DNA of 64,000 bases from Dendrophyllia cribrosa (GCA_024195265.1 JAJLRJ010000010.1:1241282-1305281); one strand, 5' to 3'; positions 35,771 through 46,836 are shown, counted from the stretch's first letter. Made by a program: numbers and translations. Notes: generated by a model not told the origin, from the letters alone.

Positions 35771-37208
35771 GAGTAACTCTGCAAGTCAAGTGTTTTTGGA
35801 GGAATATAGGTTAAGTGTTAATTTTTAAACCTGATTTCTTCTAAGGACAAGCTAGTAGATCATCGAAGTATTTGTTTAGAGCTAAACTCCTTTAACCCAT
35901 TGACGGCCGCGCCGGCCAAAACCGGCCGTGATTTTGCAAGAATCCGTCTACTGTGCATATATTTGGTGGTTTTACGGGGGAACTTGAAGAGAGCGGTTTG
36001 TCACTCGAACAAGAATATCGAATTCCACAAAAATGGCTGCCGCGCTCGGCATGTGCTTGGTTTTCAAAACCGTAGATTCGTCTTATCATTTAAAATATTC
36101 AAAATAGAAAGAGAAAGCTTTAAAGAATACTAAAAAAAGAAGAGCTTTAAGCGATAAAATCTTGCTTCGAGTAACTTCATACGTTTTTATCAATACGGGG
36201 AGATATTTCTTCTTCCAAAGTCAGAACCGAAGAAGCGGATCGAGTTTAAAGAATTTTCAAGCAGCCGAGGGACTTAACGGTAAAAGAAATTACATATTTT
36301 ATGGAAATATATGTTGATATCAATTTGTGATTGAGAAATGTTTATAAAACGTCCTCAAATTCAGTCGGATTGACATCTTGAATTTCGCCATGTGCTCAGT
36401 CAGACAGCTCCTCTATGCGCTAATGGTACGCTTTTTCCTTTTAAACATAAACTAATCGATATTTGAATTACATTTTTCAAAAAGATTTTGCTGTCCATTT
36501 TTTGTTCATTCATTACATAGGTTGAAAAGCGATTTTATCTAAACAAAACAAGACTTGGATTTCATAGTTCTAACTTCACTCGCGTCGCCTTGCGCAAAGA
36601 TGTCTGTGTATTTTTCCAATTTTGATTTCCAAATCAGTTTCTCGGGCAATTTTCGATACGCAACTGGTGCGATTTTATTCGGAAATTTGTCATACTAGTT
36701 ATTCTAGACCGAAAAATACTGTTTTTGAGAATTGCTAAAATTGAAAAATAGCCCGGTCGTCAATCTTAATTCTAATTTCTTGTGCTTCCGATCCTTCACC
36801 TAAGTTGAGCTTATCATCATCGTTTCTGTTCAGAGAGCTCCGCTGTTAGGCCAAGCCTATATCTGTTATTCATAACTGCTAAAATAGAGTAGAAATCGGG
36901 CTGCCATTGTAGAGGACGGGAGCAGAACAAATATTCGCAGCAAAACAACTTTCCACCGTTGTGCGCAAGAGCAGAATTATTTGTAGGCAGTTTTTCGCTG
37001 GTCACGGGGTGGGCTCTCAGCCAATGAAAAGGAAGAAAAAAATGCTTCGAATGATAAGAAGCTTTCAGTTTTACGTGACCATAAATCGTTACAGTATAAC
37101 AAAAGCGTAAGATAATATAGAAAGTCAACAAACGAGAACAAAACAGCTCAGGTGATGGTGAATTTAATCTTTTTACCAGACTGGACTGATAACAATTTGC
37201 TTCCCTGA

Positions 37209-37430
37209 TCAAATTAAACAGGAAGAAATGAACTTTAACAGTTGCATGTTAATAAAATATTCCTCGAAGCTCATCAATTCTAGAATTAATTCTTTGAGTG
37301 GAAACTGCTTGAAATTTAGCAATCGATTATACATTTTTTTATGGAAATTATCTCTAATTGAGGAACAATTAGGACAATAAAACAGAAAATGAATTTCATC
37401 TTCGATATTATCGAGTCCACAAATGCACAA
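37209..37430 (-). pseudogene. LINE remnant, zinc-knuckle region of a non-LTR retrotransposon
   Basis: The 73-codon frame begins with CICGLDNIEDEIHFLFYCP, the C-x2-C...H-x4-C signature that follows the reverse transcriptase in several LINE families, then RDNFHKKMYNRL. Upstream sequence is replaced by a C-rich tract and the downstream frame soon stops, so only a fragment survives. Confidence 0.6.
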
Positions 37431-37474
37431 AGATTGTAAAGTCTTTCACCATAAGAGATTTCGTCGTCGTTGAC

Positions 37475-37553
37475 TCCCCCTCCCGCCCCCTCCCCTCCTC
37501 CCCCCCCCCCTCCCCTCCCCTCCTCCCCCCCCCCCCCCCCCCTCCCCTCCCTC
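37475..37553. repeat. C-rich tract (CCCCTCC)n
   Basis: Runs of C up to about 18 broken by single T residues. The minus strand is G-rich with quadruplex potential. Translations over it (GGGEEGRGGGG) are low-complexity artefacts. Confidence 0.85.
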
Positions 37554-37915
37554 TTACGCAGCATATGATGTCACGATGGCAGAGTCCATTTTCGAAACAC
37601 ATTCCGATCTCTCAGGCCACAAATACCACAAGCAAACCACTGGAACATCACGCCTCTATTTCTTATAGCTTTATACAATGTTGCAGGGAAAGTCCGTGTG
37701 CAGGTGTTACAGGAAAGAAATTGTACCATGCCCCTTCTCGTCGCTCATTGCTACTACGGAAGAAACGCCCAGAGGCGATGAGAAGTGGGAGCTCCGCTAT
37801 ATTACTATTTGTCTTTTAACTAGGTTCCTCAACTAGGCAATTTTTGGCTTAATTGTGTACAGTTTGTAGGTTTTAATAGTTTTTCACGTTTTTAGTTTGC
37901 GCTATACAAATATAA

Positions 37916-37960
<45 letters not shown>

Positions 37961-38067
37961 TGTTCGAGGTTTGCGCGAGCAATCGTTCAATGAGCAAAAC
38001 CTATTTTAAAGGCACATCCTGCCCCACCGAATGGACAATATTTCGCTTACTTGTTTTCCATGGTATA

Positions 38068-38260
38068 TCGCCAAATGCCACCGAATATACAACTTTAATG
38101 GATTAAAAGATTCTATAGAACAAAACAGAAGCCTTAGTTTGGAGATAAAGTGCAGGATTGCAAGGATGGAAGTGGATTACATTTCATCAAATTTGATTTC
38201 GTGACAGGTGGTCAAGAAATCAACATTCCCATTGCTGTAGAAGTTTGACTTTTTCGTCGT
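38068..38260 (+). repeat. Dispersed repeat, copy 1
   Basis: ATGCCACCGAATATAC, GGAGATAAAGTGCAGGATTG and GATGGAAGTGGATTACA reappear in the same order at 62466-62760. The element class is unknown. Confidence 0.6.
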
Positions 38261-38684
38261 TTCATATTTTCTCTCTTTAGCAAGAGCCCATAACCTCCTG
38301 TCTTTAGTTAATGTCTTTGCTTTTTTCCTTCGTATTTCAAGAAACACGATATATCAGCCTGAACCGGATGGATGTCTCGAGCTCCAGTTACCAGATAAAA
38401 TGTAATACGGTACTTTTAGTGTCGTTTGCGCGTGAATTAAAACAAGAGTGAATAGATCTAGACATGCTAGCTCTTTTTATGGAATTTTCAGTTTTTCATT
38501 TTTTAATTTGATTTTAGTTAAGATTCCGAGAGCTTCTCATTTCGTCGAAAAATCTTTGAATGAAAGCCGAACTTCGCATGCGCGAAATGGCCGCGCGGAA
38601 ACTGGAGGCGAGGGGTCTTCTACGCATGAATGGGGTTAGTTTCTAGAGAAACTGTGGTGCTGCGTCGGTGGGGGGATGAAACAC

Positions 38685-38883
38685 GAGAATTTAGTTTTAT
38701 CGACTGAGTCGATAAGGTAAATTGACCACCGTAAAAAGATTCAAATAGCTGACGTTTCGAGCGCTAGCCCTTCGTCGGAGCGAATCGCTCCGACGAAGGG
38801 CTAGCGCTCGAAACGTCAGCTATTTGAATCTTTTTACGGTGGTCAATTTACCTTATCGACTCAGTCGATAAAACTAAATTCTC
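38685..38883. repeat. Near-perfect 199-bp palindrome
   Basis: The two arms of about 99 bp are almost exact inverted copies centred on 38784, at GGAGCGAATCGCTCC. They include GAGAATTTAGTTTTATCGAC and GCTGACGTTTCGAGCGCTAG. There is essentially no spacer. A palindrome this long is usually unstable, so its persistence or its assembly deserves attention. Confidence 0.9.
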
Positions 38884-39217
38884 TTCTACGCATGGCTCTT
38901 CTCTTAGATTAAAATGGTTCTTAGCGTCCATCGTTTAGAACAATTTGGCTTTCAAACATCTTTTTAAAATAAGTAGCGATTCCAATAAGATGTCTGTTCA
39001 CAGAAACTACAGACTCAAAATTTCATTCAATTTATTCTGCAAAAATTCGTAATACGCATGCGTGTTAAAATGTTTCTAGAAAACCTCTAATATTAACCAC
39101 AAAATTACTAATTTATTAGATCTTTCATGATCTACTTTTACATTTTTATTCAGTATTCTATTCATAGCCAAAATAAATCAGCTAAAACGTTCTCATCAAG
39201 CAAAACATTATTACGAC

Positions 39218-39239
39218 CTCCCACAAGCGTTGTAAGGTA
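39218..39239 (+). promoter_or_regulatory. Candidate proximal sequence element of U12 copy A
   Basis: CTCCCACAAGCGTTGTAAGG plus two bases lies at -59 to -38 from the RNA start and is identical in copy B, while neighbouring bases differ. Position and conservation fit the snRNA-type PSE bound by SNAPc. Assignment is by position only. Confidence 0.45.
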
Positions 39240-39276
39240 AGTTGACTACAAAAGGTTTGCGAGGACAATTGATTGG

Positions 39277-39278
39277 TT

Positions 39279-39345
<67 letters not shown>

Positions 39346-39425
39346 TCAATTTTTCACGGGGTTGCAGGCTGCCCTCGGGTGACCCGCTTACTTCTGCGGG
39401 ATGCCCGTGTTGTAGCGGCCTCCGC
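39277..39425 (+). ncRNA. RNU12: U12 minor spliceosomal snRNA, copy A
   Basis: The sequence follows known U12 snRNA closely. The 5' part TGCCTTAAACTAATGAGTAA leads to GGAAAATAACGATC and contains the branch-site recognition stretch GAGTAAGGAA. Next come a stem-loop GATCTGG-GTGACG-CCAGATC, a second hairpin (GTGGC...GTCAC) and the Sm site CAATTTTTCAC. The 3' domain carries CCCTCGGGTGACCCGC and CTGCGGGATGCC. The length of about 149 nt matches the family. U12 pairs with the branch point of U12-type introns in the minor spliceosome. The exact 3' end is estimated. A candidate PSE lies upstream. Confidence 0.9.
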
Positions 39426-39870
39426 AACAATCCCCACTAATCAATACAAACAGAAACTGTTCTAATTTGTTCTTTTCAATAAGACGCGAACTCTGAAATT
39501 CAAAACCCAATCAACAATTTCGTTTTTCACTGCCGCAAATATCATAGTGGACGTTTTAGGAAAAAACGATGCTTTACGCAAAAAGATCATGTTTGATGTT
39601 TGGGTTGTGATTGATGGATTTCGATCCATTTTGCCAGTTTTTGTTTTCAAGGGTTCAGTGTTTGTCGCCATAATTATGATTGACGGCAGCGTAAACCTTA
39701 TTTGGGCTTTGAAGTTAAGAGTTCGCGTGTCTAAAAGGCGCAGCAAGATATTGATCACAGAAACGAACTTCGAACAAGAGCGTTTACTAAATGGAAAATG
39801 TTCGAATTAGAAACTTTTGTATTTAAATTTTGCAGGGGCGGGTCTTTATTGAAAGGGTTCACCTGTTTAA

Positions 39871-40523
39871 GGTGATTCCCTAGTTTTGCATTGCGCATCA
39901 CTACTGCGCATAATAAATTGCGTCATCTGCGCGTGCACGAGCGCGCGCGCACTCCAAAGCAAGAGGGTTTCCTTTTAGGATTCAATTACAAAGAGGATTT
40001 CGCGCTGGTCGGGAACAATAGCTTGATAACGAGCACGGTGACCCCTAATTTTTAATGCAGAAATTTAAATGACACACGGTTGACTACAACATATCGCGAT
40101 TTAAAGAAAAGTTAAAAATTCTGCTTTGAAATATTTGTATTTGAATGCTGTAAAGAACACGTCTTCAGGTAAAGTTGGGTATGCGCGCACGCCGCGAATT
40201 CTTTAATTTCTTTCATAATCTTAATTCCTGGTCAACTAAAATAGTTTATAATGTAATATCAAAGTCAATTTTGTTGAACTGCTCTATTAATTTAATCCAA
40301 GCAATGATTTTCTTTAGAAATTATAGTCCCCTTTCTGATTACTAGGGTTCAGTAATGAAACTTCGCGGGTCGTATAGTTACGATAATGGCCATCCATGTT
40401 GTGCAAAAACTAGCACGGTGACCCCTATTTTTTATTTCAATTTTGTGATGCTCATAACATAATTACCATCTGGACCAAGTTTTAGAAAATCGTAAAAATT
40501 CCTTCTTTTTCAATGGAATCACC
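39871..40523. mobile_element. MITE with TTAA target-site duplication, private to copy A
   Basis: Termini GGTGATTCC and GGAATCACC are flanked by TTAA on both sides (39867-39870 and 40524-40527). Copy B has the uninterrupted site CTGTTTAAATAC near 42153. Loss of exactly one TTAA plus the element reproduces copy B, so the insertion is proven within the window. TTAA targets are typical of piggyBac and Kolobok elements. Inside, AGCACGGTGACCCCTA is repeated directly near 40035 and 40410. Confidence 0.85.
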
Positions 40524-41500
40524 TTAAATACTTTTAATGTACTTAGAAAAAAAGTGTGAAGAAAACAAACAAATTACACTGACAGAAATGTACATTAAAT
40601 AAGCAAATGGACGTCTTTGTACACAGATCGGTTGCTAGCCTTAGAAAACAGCTATTATTCTAGTTAGTTTTGTATCTTTGCAAGTACGACAGCGAACAAG
40701 TACCGTTCTATTATTAAAACTATAGACATGTAGTAGTGCATTTATTATTTGCATGTGTATTTTCATGCATTTTAAAAGACAAATAACGGCCGTGATTTAA
40801 AATCACGACACTAATGGCGTTTCTTTCGCGGCTAAGTCAGTCGCAGTGCAAATGTCTTGCGTCTAGAAATTAACTAATTCAATTTGCTGGGTTAAAATTA
40901 TCTGAATAATCCATTTTGTTTGGGTTATTTTACGCATCATCGCGCAATCGTCAACGCACTTTAAATTGAAACGTTTCCAAACGTTCAATGTATGTTTTAA
41001 TGTTAAATTAATTAATTCATTACTGTTTAATGCCTAAATGTTTTTTATCGAAGATATTAGCTAACAGGCTACTCTGTAAATTCGAGCTGAAATAAAGTTA
41101 ATGTATGTATTAATGTAGAAAAAAACTTTAACATGCAAGGCTGATCGGACAGCTGAATTTGTTCCGATTTCTTTTAATATTGCCAAATATTTCGGTTAGA
41201 CAAAAGTAACCTTCATCAGTGTCTAAGAAAGCTAAGTGAAGATGGAAAATAAGTAGGGATTCAAAATAAGAGTGTCTGTTCACAGAAACTACAGACTCAA
41301 ACTTTCATTCGATTTTTTCTGCAAAAATTCGTGATGCGCATGCGTGTTAAAATGTTTCTAGAAAACCGCTAATATGAACCACAAAATTACTAAATTTGTT
41401 AGATCTTTCATAATCTACTTTTACATTTCTATTCAGTAGTCTATTCATAGCCAAAATAAATCAGCTAAAACGTTCTCATCAAGCAAAACATTATTACGAT

Positions 41501-41522
41501 CTCCCACAAGCGTTGTAAGGTA
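41501..41522 (+). promoter_or_regulatory. Candidate proximal sequence element of U12 copy B
   Basis: The same 22 bases as at 39218-39239, again at -59 to -38 from the RNA start. Confidence 0.45.
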
Positions 41523-41559
41523 GGATAACTACAAAAAGTTTGTAAGGACAATTGACTGG

Positions 41560-41561
41560 TT

Positions 41562-41617
<56 letters not shown>

Positions 41618-41708
41618 AAGTGTCACTTTCAATTTTTCACGGGGTTGCAGGCTGCCCTCGGGTGACCCGCTTACTTCTGCGGGATGCCCGTGTTGTAGCG
41701 GCCTCCGC
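41560..41708 (+). ncRNA. RNU12: U12 minor spliceosomal snRNA, copy B
   Basis: By eye it differs from copy A at a single base within the mature region (GTGGCA here, GTGGCT in copy A), in the second hairpin. The branch-site recognition sequence, Sm site and 3' domain are intact. With the conserved upstream element it looks functional. Keeping the RNA nearly identical while flanks diverge suggests selection or gene conversion. Confidence 0.9.
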
Positions 41709-42488
41709 AACAATCCCCACTAATCAATACAAACAGAAACTTTTCAAATTTGTTCTTTTCAATATTAGACGCGAACTCTGAAATACAAAACCCGACCAAC
41801 AATTTCGTTTTTTACTGCCGCAAATATCGTAGTGGACGTTTTAGGAATAAAACGATGCTTTACGCAAAAAGGTCATGTTTGATTTTTGGGTTGTGATTGA
41901 TGGATTTCGATCCATTTTGCCAGTTTTTGTTTTCAAGGGTTCAGTGTTTGTCGCCATAATTATGATTAACGGCAGTGCAATTCTTATTTGGGCTTTGAAG
42001 TTAAGAGTTCGCGTGTTACTGAAAGGCGCAGCAAGACATTGGTCGCAGAAACGAACTTCGAACAAGAGCGTTTACTAAATGAAAAAAGGTTGCGAATTCG
42101 AAACTTTTGTATTTAAATTTTACAGGGGCGGGCCTTTATTCAAAGGGTTTCTCTGTTTAAATACTATTAATGTACTTAGAAAAATAGTGTGAAGAAAACA
42201 AACAAATTACACAAACATAAAAGTATACATTAAATAAGCAAATGGACATGCTTGTAGATAGTTAGTTTTGTATCTTTGCATGTACGAAAGCGAAATTGTA
42301 CCGTTCTTTTATTAAAACTATATATAGACATGTAATAGTACATTTAATATTTGCAGATGTATTTCATGCATTTTAAAAGACTTAGCTAACAAATAACGGC
42401 CGTGATTTAAAATCATGACACCAATGGAGTTTCCTTTCGAGACTAACTCGCAATGCAAACTAAATCTCTTGCGTCTAGAAATTAACTA

Positions 42489-42749
42489 CCGTATTTTCTC
42501 AATTAAACGCCCCCGGCGTTTATTTCAAACTTGGCCTAGTGGACCCGGCGTTTCTTTGAATCAGCAGTTTTTTCTCGCCCACCATTTTTTAAGAAAGGGT
42601 TATTAATTGTTTTTCTTGGCAGCCGTGTACCTTGCCCTTAAATCTTAAGTTTATTATACCACAAATAAACGTTTGAGGGGCTTACTTACAACTTCCTCTA
42701 TAATACCCGGCGTTTATTCGAGGCCCGGCGTTTAATCGAGAAAATACGG
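42489..42749. mobile_element. MITE with TA target-site duplication, private to copy B
   Basis: The inverted termini CCGTATTTTCTC and GAGAAAATACGG are flanked by TA on each side (42487-42488 and 42750-42751). Copy A has the empty site ATTAACTAATTCAATTTG near 40870. The inner part repeats CCCGGCGTTTATT-like boxes at both ends. A TA duplication fits the Tc1/mariner group. Confidence 0.85.
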
Positions 42750-43352
42750 TAATTCAATTTGCTGAGTGAAATTAATCTGAATAATCCATTTTGTTTGGAT
42801 TATTTTACGCTTCATCACGCATTCGTCAACGCACTTTAAATTGAAACGTTTCCAAACGGTCAAGGTTCAAATATTAAAGACTTCTACTATATTAGAAATA
42901 CAACGTTTAGTAATACAGAAAAGTATTTTACGGTGTTGTGTTATTATTTCTTCATCCTAATTTTCCTTTAAATCAGTTTCGATCATGATCTTTGCTCGAT
43001 CGTTGCTAATTAAGAGTAAGTACGAGATCAAAAGTAAATGTACAGTGTCATGTCTGTCCAAACTATGACACGGCTGTCTCGGATTAGCATAGGAAAATGA
43101 GCGAGCGAGTTGTTGTGTATATATCGTTTCTCGCTTTCCTTGTAGAAAGCAGCGAAACACTGAGAGCAAATCCGAGAAAAGCGAGCAGAAAAACCGTCAG
43201 TTTTTGCTTGCATTTCCGTTCTTCGCTAACCTTGATTCGTTCATTGTTCAATCACGCTATAAACAGCAGTGCATTACTTCTACGGCAGATTTGTTCATCG
43301 AGAACTTTCTTTATAGTTTTCAAAGCAAAATCAATTTAAGCCGACAGAACCT

Positions 43353-43898
43353 TCAGTTTCCGCCTTCTTTCGCAGATAAACCCGATCCCCTTCGAGGTCG
43401 TTTATTGAAAGCCTCAGACAAAGCATTTGCAACAACATCTGATTTTTCAGTTTCGTTGCAGATGAAAGCATAACATTCAACTCTCCTCGGTTTCTGTGAC
43501 ACAAAGTCGTTGAAAGCGAAAAGTTGGTGCTTTTTATCAGCCACAACAAATGAAATCCGACTGAATGGCACCTCTATTTCTTCATGATCTGCTCCGCCTT
43601 GAACCCATCGGATTTTAACAACCGTAGACGAAATCTCGAAGCACACTCGTGCCAGACCATTCAAATTATCGCGGACCTTCTTGTACAGTTTTTTAAGACA
43701 TTCGTCAATGTTTTCACCTCCAGGATTGGAAGTCTCAGTCTTCCCTGCGAAACGAACGATGAAACTTCTCGTCGGCTCTAACTCATATTCTTGTTTAAAA
43801 CTTTTCAAACTTATTCGTTTCACCATGTTGTGATTTCGTTTCCTGTCTTCCTTCGCTGTAGCGCTAGTTGTTTGCTGTTTAGATCTTATAACCCCCAT
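43353..43898 (-). CDS. Intronless PTB/PID-domain protein (181 aa)
   Basis: A single exon with a PTB-type domain: SFIVRFAGKTE for the first strand, the LFAFNDFVSQ and RVECYAFICNETEKS segments, and the C-terminal helix ANALSEAF. The ATG at 43826 (M25) has a stronger start context (ACAACATGG) than the first ATG at 43898, so the protein may begin there with 157 residues. It likely acts as a cytoplasmic adaptor for receptor tails. It is more diverged than the two PTB genes to its right and lies on the opposite strand. Confidence 0.75.
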   Translation of the reverse strand: MGVIRSKQQTTSATAKEDRKRNHNMVKRISLKSFKQEYELEPTRSFIVRFAGKTETSNPGGENIDECLKKLYKKVRDNLNGLARVCFEISSTVVKIRWVQGGADHEEIEVPFSRISFVVADKKHQLFAFNDFVSQKPRRVECYAFICNETEKSDVVANALSEAFNKRPRRGSGLSAKEGGN

Positions 43899-44412
43899 AC
43901 AAATCCACCGAAATCTGCGATATTAATTTTTTCGCTGATATCAGTTCGCTTCATTGTCACTCAGGAAATAGTTAGATCTCGACTACTTTGATGTCAAAAT
44001 CACAACTAAAAAATCGAATTCGTTAAAATGGAATGTCAATAAAACAGCTGCTGACAGATTTAAAGGGTAATTATTCATCCATATAAGGAACAATGAATCA
44101 GTTTGTTCAAATTATGATGCAGTTTGGAAACGTCCTTAACAAAGGGTCGTGTTGCCATGACCACTCGCGCTGTACGAGTAGTACACTAGTATACTGATCC
44201 CGTAAAACTCTCTCGCTCTGCTCAAGGCTGCATTTTTTGGCCTTTTTTCTTTTAATTTCCGGGATTTAATGAAATGAAAAGTAACCTATAGTAACTGAAA
44301 TGGTAACTTGAACACAGAGTGAGTCTGAATCGAACATTGTTCTGCAAAATACATGCATGCTCCTGTTACAGTAACTAATAAAGCAAGGCTGACCGACGCT
44401 CGCTCGCAAAGG

Positions 44413-44513
44413 CGCGAAGCGTCGAAAGCGCCGAAAGCGTTGAAAGCGTCGAAAGCGTCGAAAGCGTGGAAAGCGTCGAAAGCGTCGAAAGCGCCGAACG
44501 TGTAGAAAGCGTC
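44413..44513. repeat. 9-bp minisatellite (GTCGAAAGC)n
   Basis: About eleven units with small variants (GCCGAAAGC, GTGGAAAGC). Because the unit is a multiple of three, all frames stay open and give false RRFRRF or VESVES translations. Confidence 0.85.
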
Positions 44514-46253
44514 TCACCCCACCACGTGCGATTTAGTAGAGAATTGGCGTTCGCGCTAGTTCTTCTATCTTTTTGCTGCTACACCGTGCTGACAAGACCC
44601 AACCAGGTCGAAACAGCTATCCACGGCTGCATTTTGGCTTTCAGTTTGGGCTCTATCATGTCGTTGTCGCGTTAAATGTTCTACGTAGTATTAGCCTAGC
44701 TCTATACTTTCATTACATCTCTCAGTATTTTTGGTTGACTAGATCTGTTACAGATCCTACGTACGCGGTCGTTCGCGGTCCTTTGCTTCTTATTTACTCC
44801 CCAGTCCCACTCTCCGCATTAACACTCGCTCCAGACCTTTCGTTCAAAGACCTCGCGCATTCGTACGACCAACGCAAAAAAAATACGACTGTTTTGCAGT
44901 CTAAACTTGGACTATAAGTATAATTCATCCAATATTTCGTCAGGCACGGCCTGATTTCTTCAGCTGCTGACAGATTTAAAAGATAATTAAAGAAGAAGTC
45001 AGACCGTGCCTAAAATTTGCTGACTAGATCCACCTGGATCCGACGCCTTTGCATTGTCCGTTGGCTCCGTGCAGATATTTCCAAAGTGTTCATACTCCCC
45101 TTACAGCCGTCATACCACAGGTATACCATCCTCTGTTGGTGTGGTTGACTGTGCTTTAAAATGGCTGCATCGGCTATAAATTTTACCTTTCTAAATACGA
45201 TATTTAGGGGTTTATAACAAATTAAAATGAAATAAGAACTTTTCAGAAATAATTACTGCCTCTTTTGGGGTAAAAGCAGGCGCTGGTTAAGCGGCTCCTT
45301 GGTAAAAATTAATGTGATTCACACACACAAAACGGGTTTTCTGGTTCCTTTTAGGGGGTTCCTTTCAAAATTTGCGATTGGATCACTCCCGGATGAAACA
45401 GGCCTGATTGTTTTTCCAAGGAAGTTTAAAACCATGTCACGAAAACAAGTTTGTTTTATTGGGCTTTAGTAAATTCATTTGTTTTCTTCCATGCATTCAG
45501 TTAGTTGTTATGCTTTCATGCTTTCATCTCGGGCATTTCTAACCAATCGCATTGGAGTTGTATTAGCCAATCAGCATTCATACTGGCGCCACTTCAAGCC
45601 GTGGTCACTGAACAAACCAGTGAAGCCAAAACAAATTAATAATTTCGCGTCGTATTTAATCATATTATTGTTTCTTTTTGCTTAAAAAGAAAACATTGAA
45701 AGCCTAAAATGCTGCTGAAGTAATCTCTCAGTAATTTTTGTGGATGCGAGTGAGTGCGGCGTTGAAAAATCGAAGCTAATGTGATGTACGTTAGCCGCAA
45801 ACGTAAAGTAATACTTTCTGAGGAATTTGATTCTCATTTATTCTTCTCTGAGTGCCTAATTAATTTTGCGCCTTTCGTTCTTATTTCAGAGTCTGGTTTG
45901 TTTTGCCTGTTGAACGAAGAAGTAAGAATTCAATAGGCAATTTACACATCTTTCCGAACATTTATGGTCGGTTTTACAAACATGTTTGCTTTTTAGAGTG
46001 CTTTCTAGTTTACGGCCATATCATCGTTAATGCCGGGGGGTTCAGTGTACAAATAGCCACAAATTTGCAATTCTAATTTCCGTTGTCAGTGCTCTATTTG
46101 TGTATTTTGGCATCTCCTCAGGAAATTCACCGCTAAGCTGGCTAAGCTTAATTCATCAATTCAATTGATGATGTGCGGTTAACTTTTTGAAATTCTTGGC
46201 GATTTGAAATTCGTCTCTTACTCATTAGCTTTTGGTTCTTCAGCTCTCCGTTC

Positions 46254-46259
46254 ATATAA
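46254..46259 (+). promoter_or_regulatory. TATA-like element before the 46.3-kb PTB gene
   Basis: ATATAAG lies about 35 bases before the ATG, implying a very short leader if it is used. Position is the only support. Confidence 0.3.
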
Positions 46260-46290
46260 GAGGAGTGTTGGATGAATTTACACGGACAAA

Positions 46291-46836
46291 ATGGAGACAT
46301 TTAAGGAGAAGATCGGTGGAATTGGGCTAAGCCGAAGTGACTCGCAGACATTTGTCAGAGAATCTGCATTTCGTGTGAAGTATTTGGGATTTTGTTTGAA
46401 TTCGCGCCCAGGAGTGGAAGGAATACAAGCTGCTGTGAAGGAAATTAAGAAGACAGGCGGACAACGCGACTACAGGAACACAATTCAGACGAATTGCATC
46501 AAAATTAGTGATCAAGGTCTTAGTTTTGTGGAACGGAAACGCGAAAAAGATGTCCCATTAACATTCATACCCCTGCGAAAAATTTCGTACGGCTTGATTT
46601 ACGAAAAGGAATCGAACATTTTCGCGTTTAATCATCACATCTCGCAAAATCATGTTGAATGTCATGCAGTTGTTTGCGAAGATGAACTGAACGCTCGGGG
46701 AATAAACGAGGCATTGTATGCGGCCTTCAAGACGGACCATTTCGAAAGTCTTCGAAAAGAACGAGGGAAAACAAGGGAGTGTTTGCAAGCAGATGCGATA
46801 GATGCCTTGAGTCTTCGAAGTGAAAAATCAGAATGA
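46291..46836 (+). CDS. Intronless PTB/PID-domain protein (181 aa)
   Basis: Residues 26-34 (FRVKYLGFC) open the PTB domain. The domain continues with GVEGIQAAVKEIKK, a helix common in PTB proteins, then IFAFNHHISQNHVECHAVVC and the final helix INEALYAAF. The end KTDHFESLRKERGK is basic. The ATG context AAAATGG is good. Its closest relative in the window is the gene at 50339, with which it shares ALYAAF..HF..LR.ER.K, so the two are probably tandem duplicates. The likely role is a cytoplasmic adaptor. FAM43-like or GULP-like affinity is possible but not demonstrated. Confidence 0.82.
   Translation: METFKEKIGGIGLSRSDSQTFVRESAFRVKYLGFCLNSRPGVEGIQAAVKEIKKTGGQRDYRNTIQTNCIKISDQGLSFVERKREKDVPLTFIPLRKISYGLIYEKESNIFAFNHHISQNHVECHAVVCEDELNARGINEALYAAFKTDHFESLRKERGKTRECLQADAIDALSLRSEKSE

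Larger units (their letters stand above)
35771..38684. other. Repeat-rich intergenic region
   Basis: No supported intact gene. It contains the LINE remnant at 37209-37430, the C-rich tract at 37475-37553, a TAT/CAT microsatellite at 37915-37960, and a dispersed repeat at 38068-38260 that recurs at 62466-62760. Confidence 0.4.
38966..40990. repeat. Segmental duplication, copy A (contains a U12 gene)
   Basis: Aligns in direct orientation with 41249-42866, from AAATAAGTAG at the left to AAATTGAAACGTTTCCAAAC at the right. Without its private MITE (39871-40523) it is about 1.37 kb, close to copy B without its own insert. Flanks differ at several percent by eye, while the U12 region differs at one base. 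Confidence 0.85.
41249..42866. repeat. Segmental duplication, copy B (contains a U12 gene)
   Basis: Direct repeat of 38966-40990, separated from it by about 260 bp. It lacks the TTAA-flanked element of copy A and carries its own MITE at 42489-42749. Confidence 0.85.
43899..46290. other. Spacer between divergent PTB genes
   Basis: The region holds a 9-bp minisatellite (44413-44513) and an inverted repeat around 44935-45020 (TTTCGTCAGGCACGGCCTGA against AGTCAGACCGTGCCT). No supported gene lies here. Reading frames across the minisatellite are repeat translations. Confidence 0.4.

Noticed and set aside
37316..37602. Gly/Arg/Glu-rich reading frames
   Set aside because: They are translations of the C-rich tract.
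39462..42078. Duplicated frames MFDVWVVIDGF... and MATNTEPLKTKTG... as a gene pair
   Set aside because: They lie just downstream of the U12 genes in both duplicates, but the two copies lose similarity at the ends by frame-changing differences and show no domain. Not excluded completely.
44266..44675. RRFRRF and VESVES reading frames as a repeat protein
   Set aside because: The 9-bp minisatellite keeps every frame open; flanking residues show no conserved domain.
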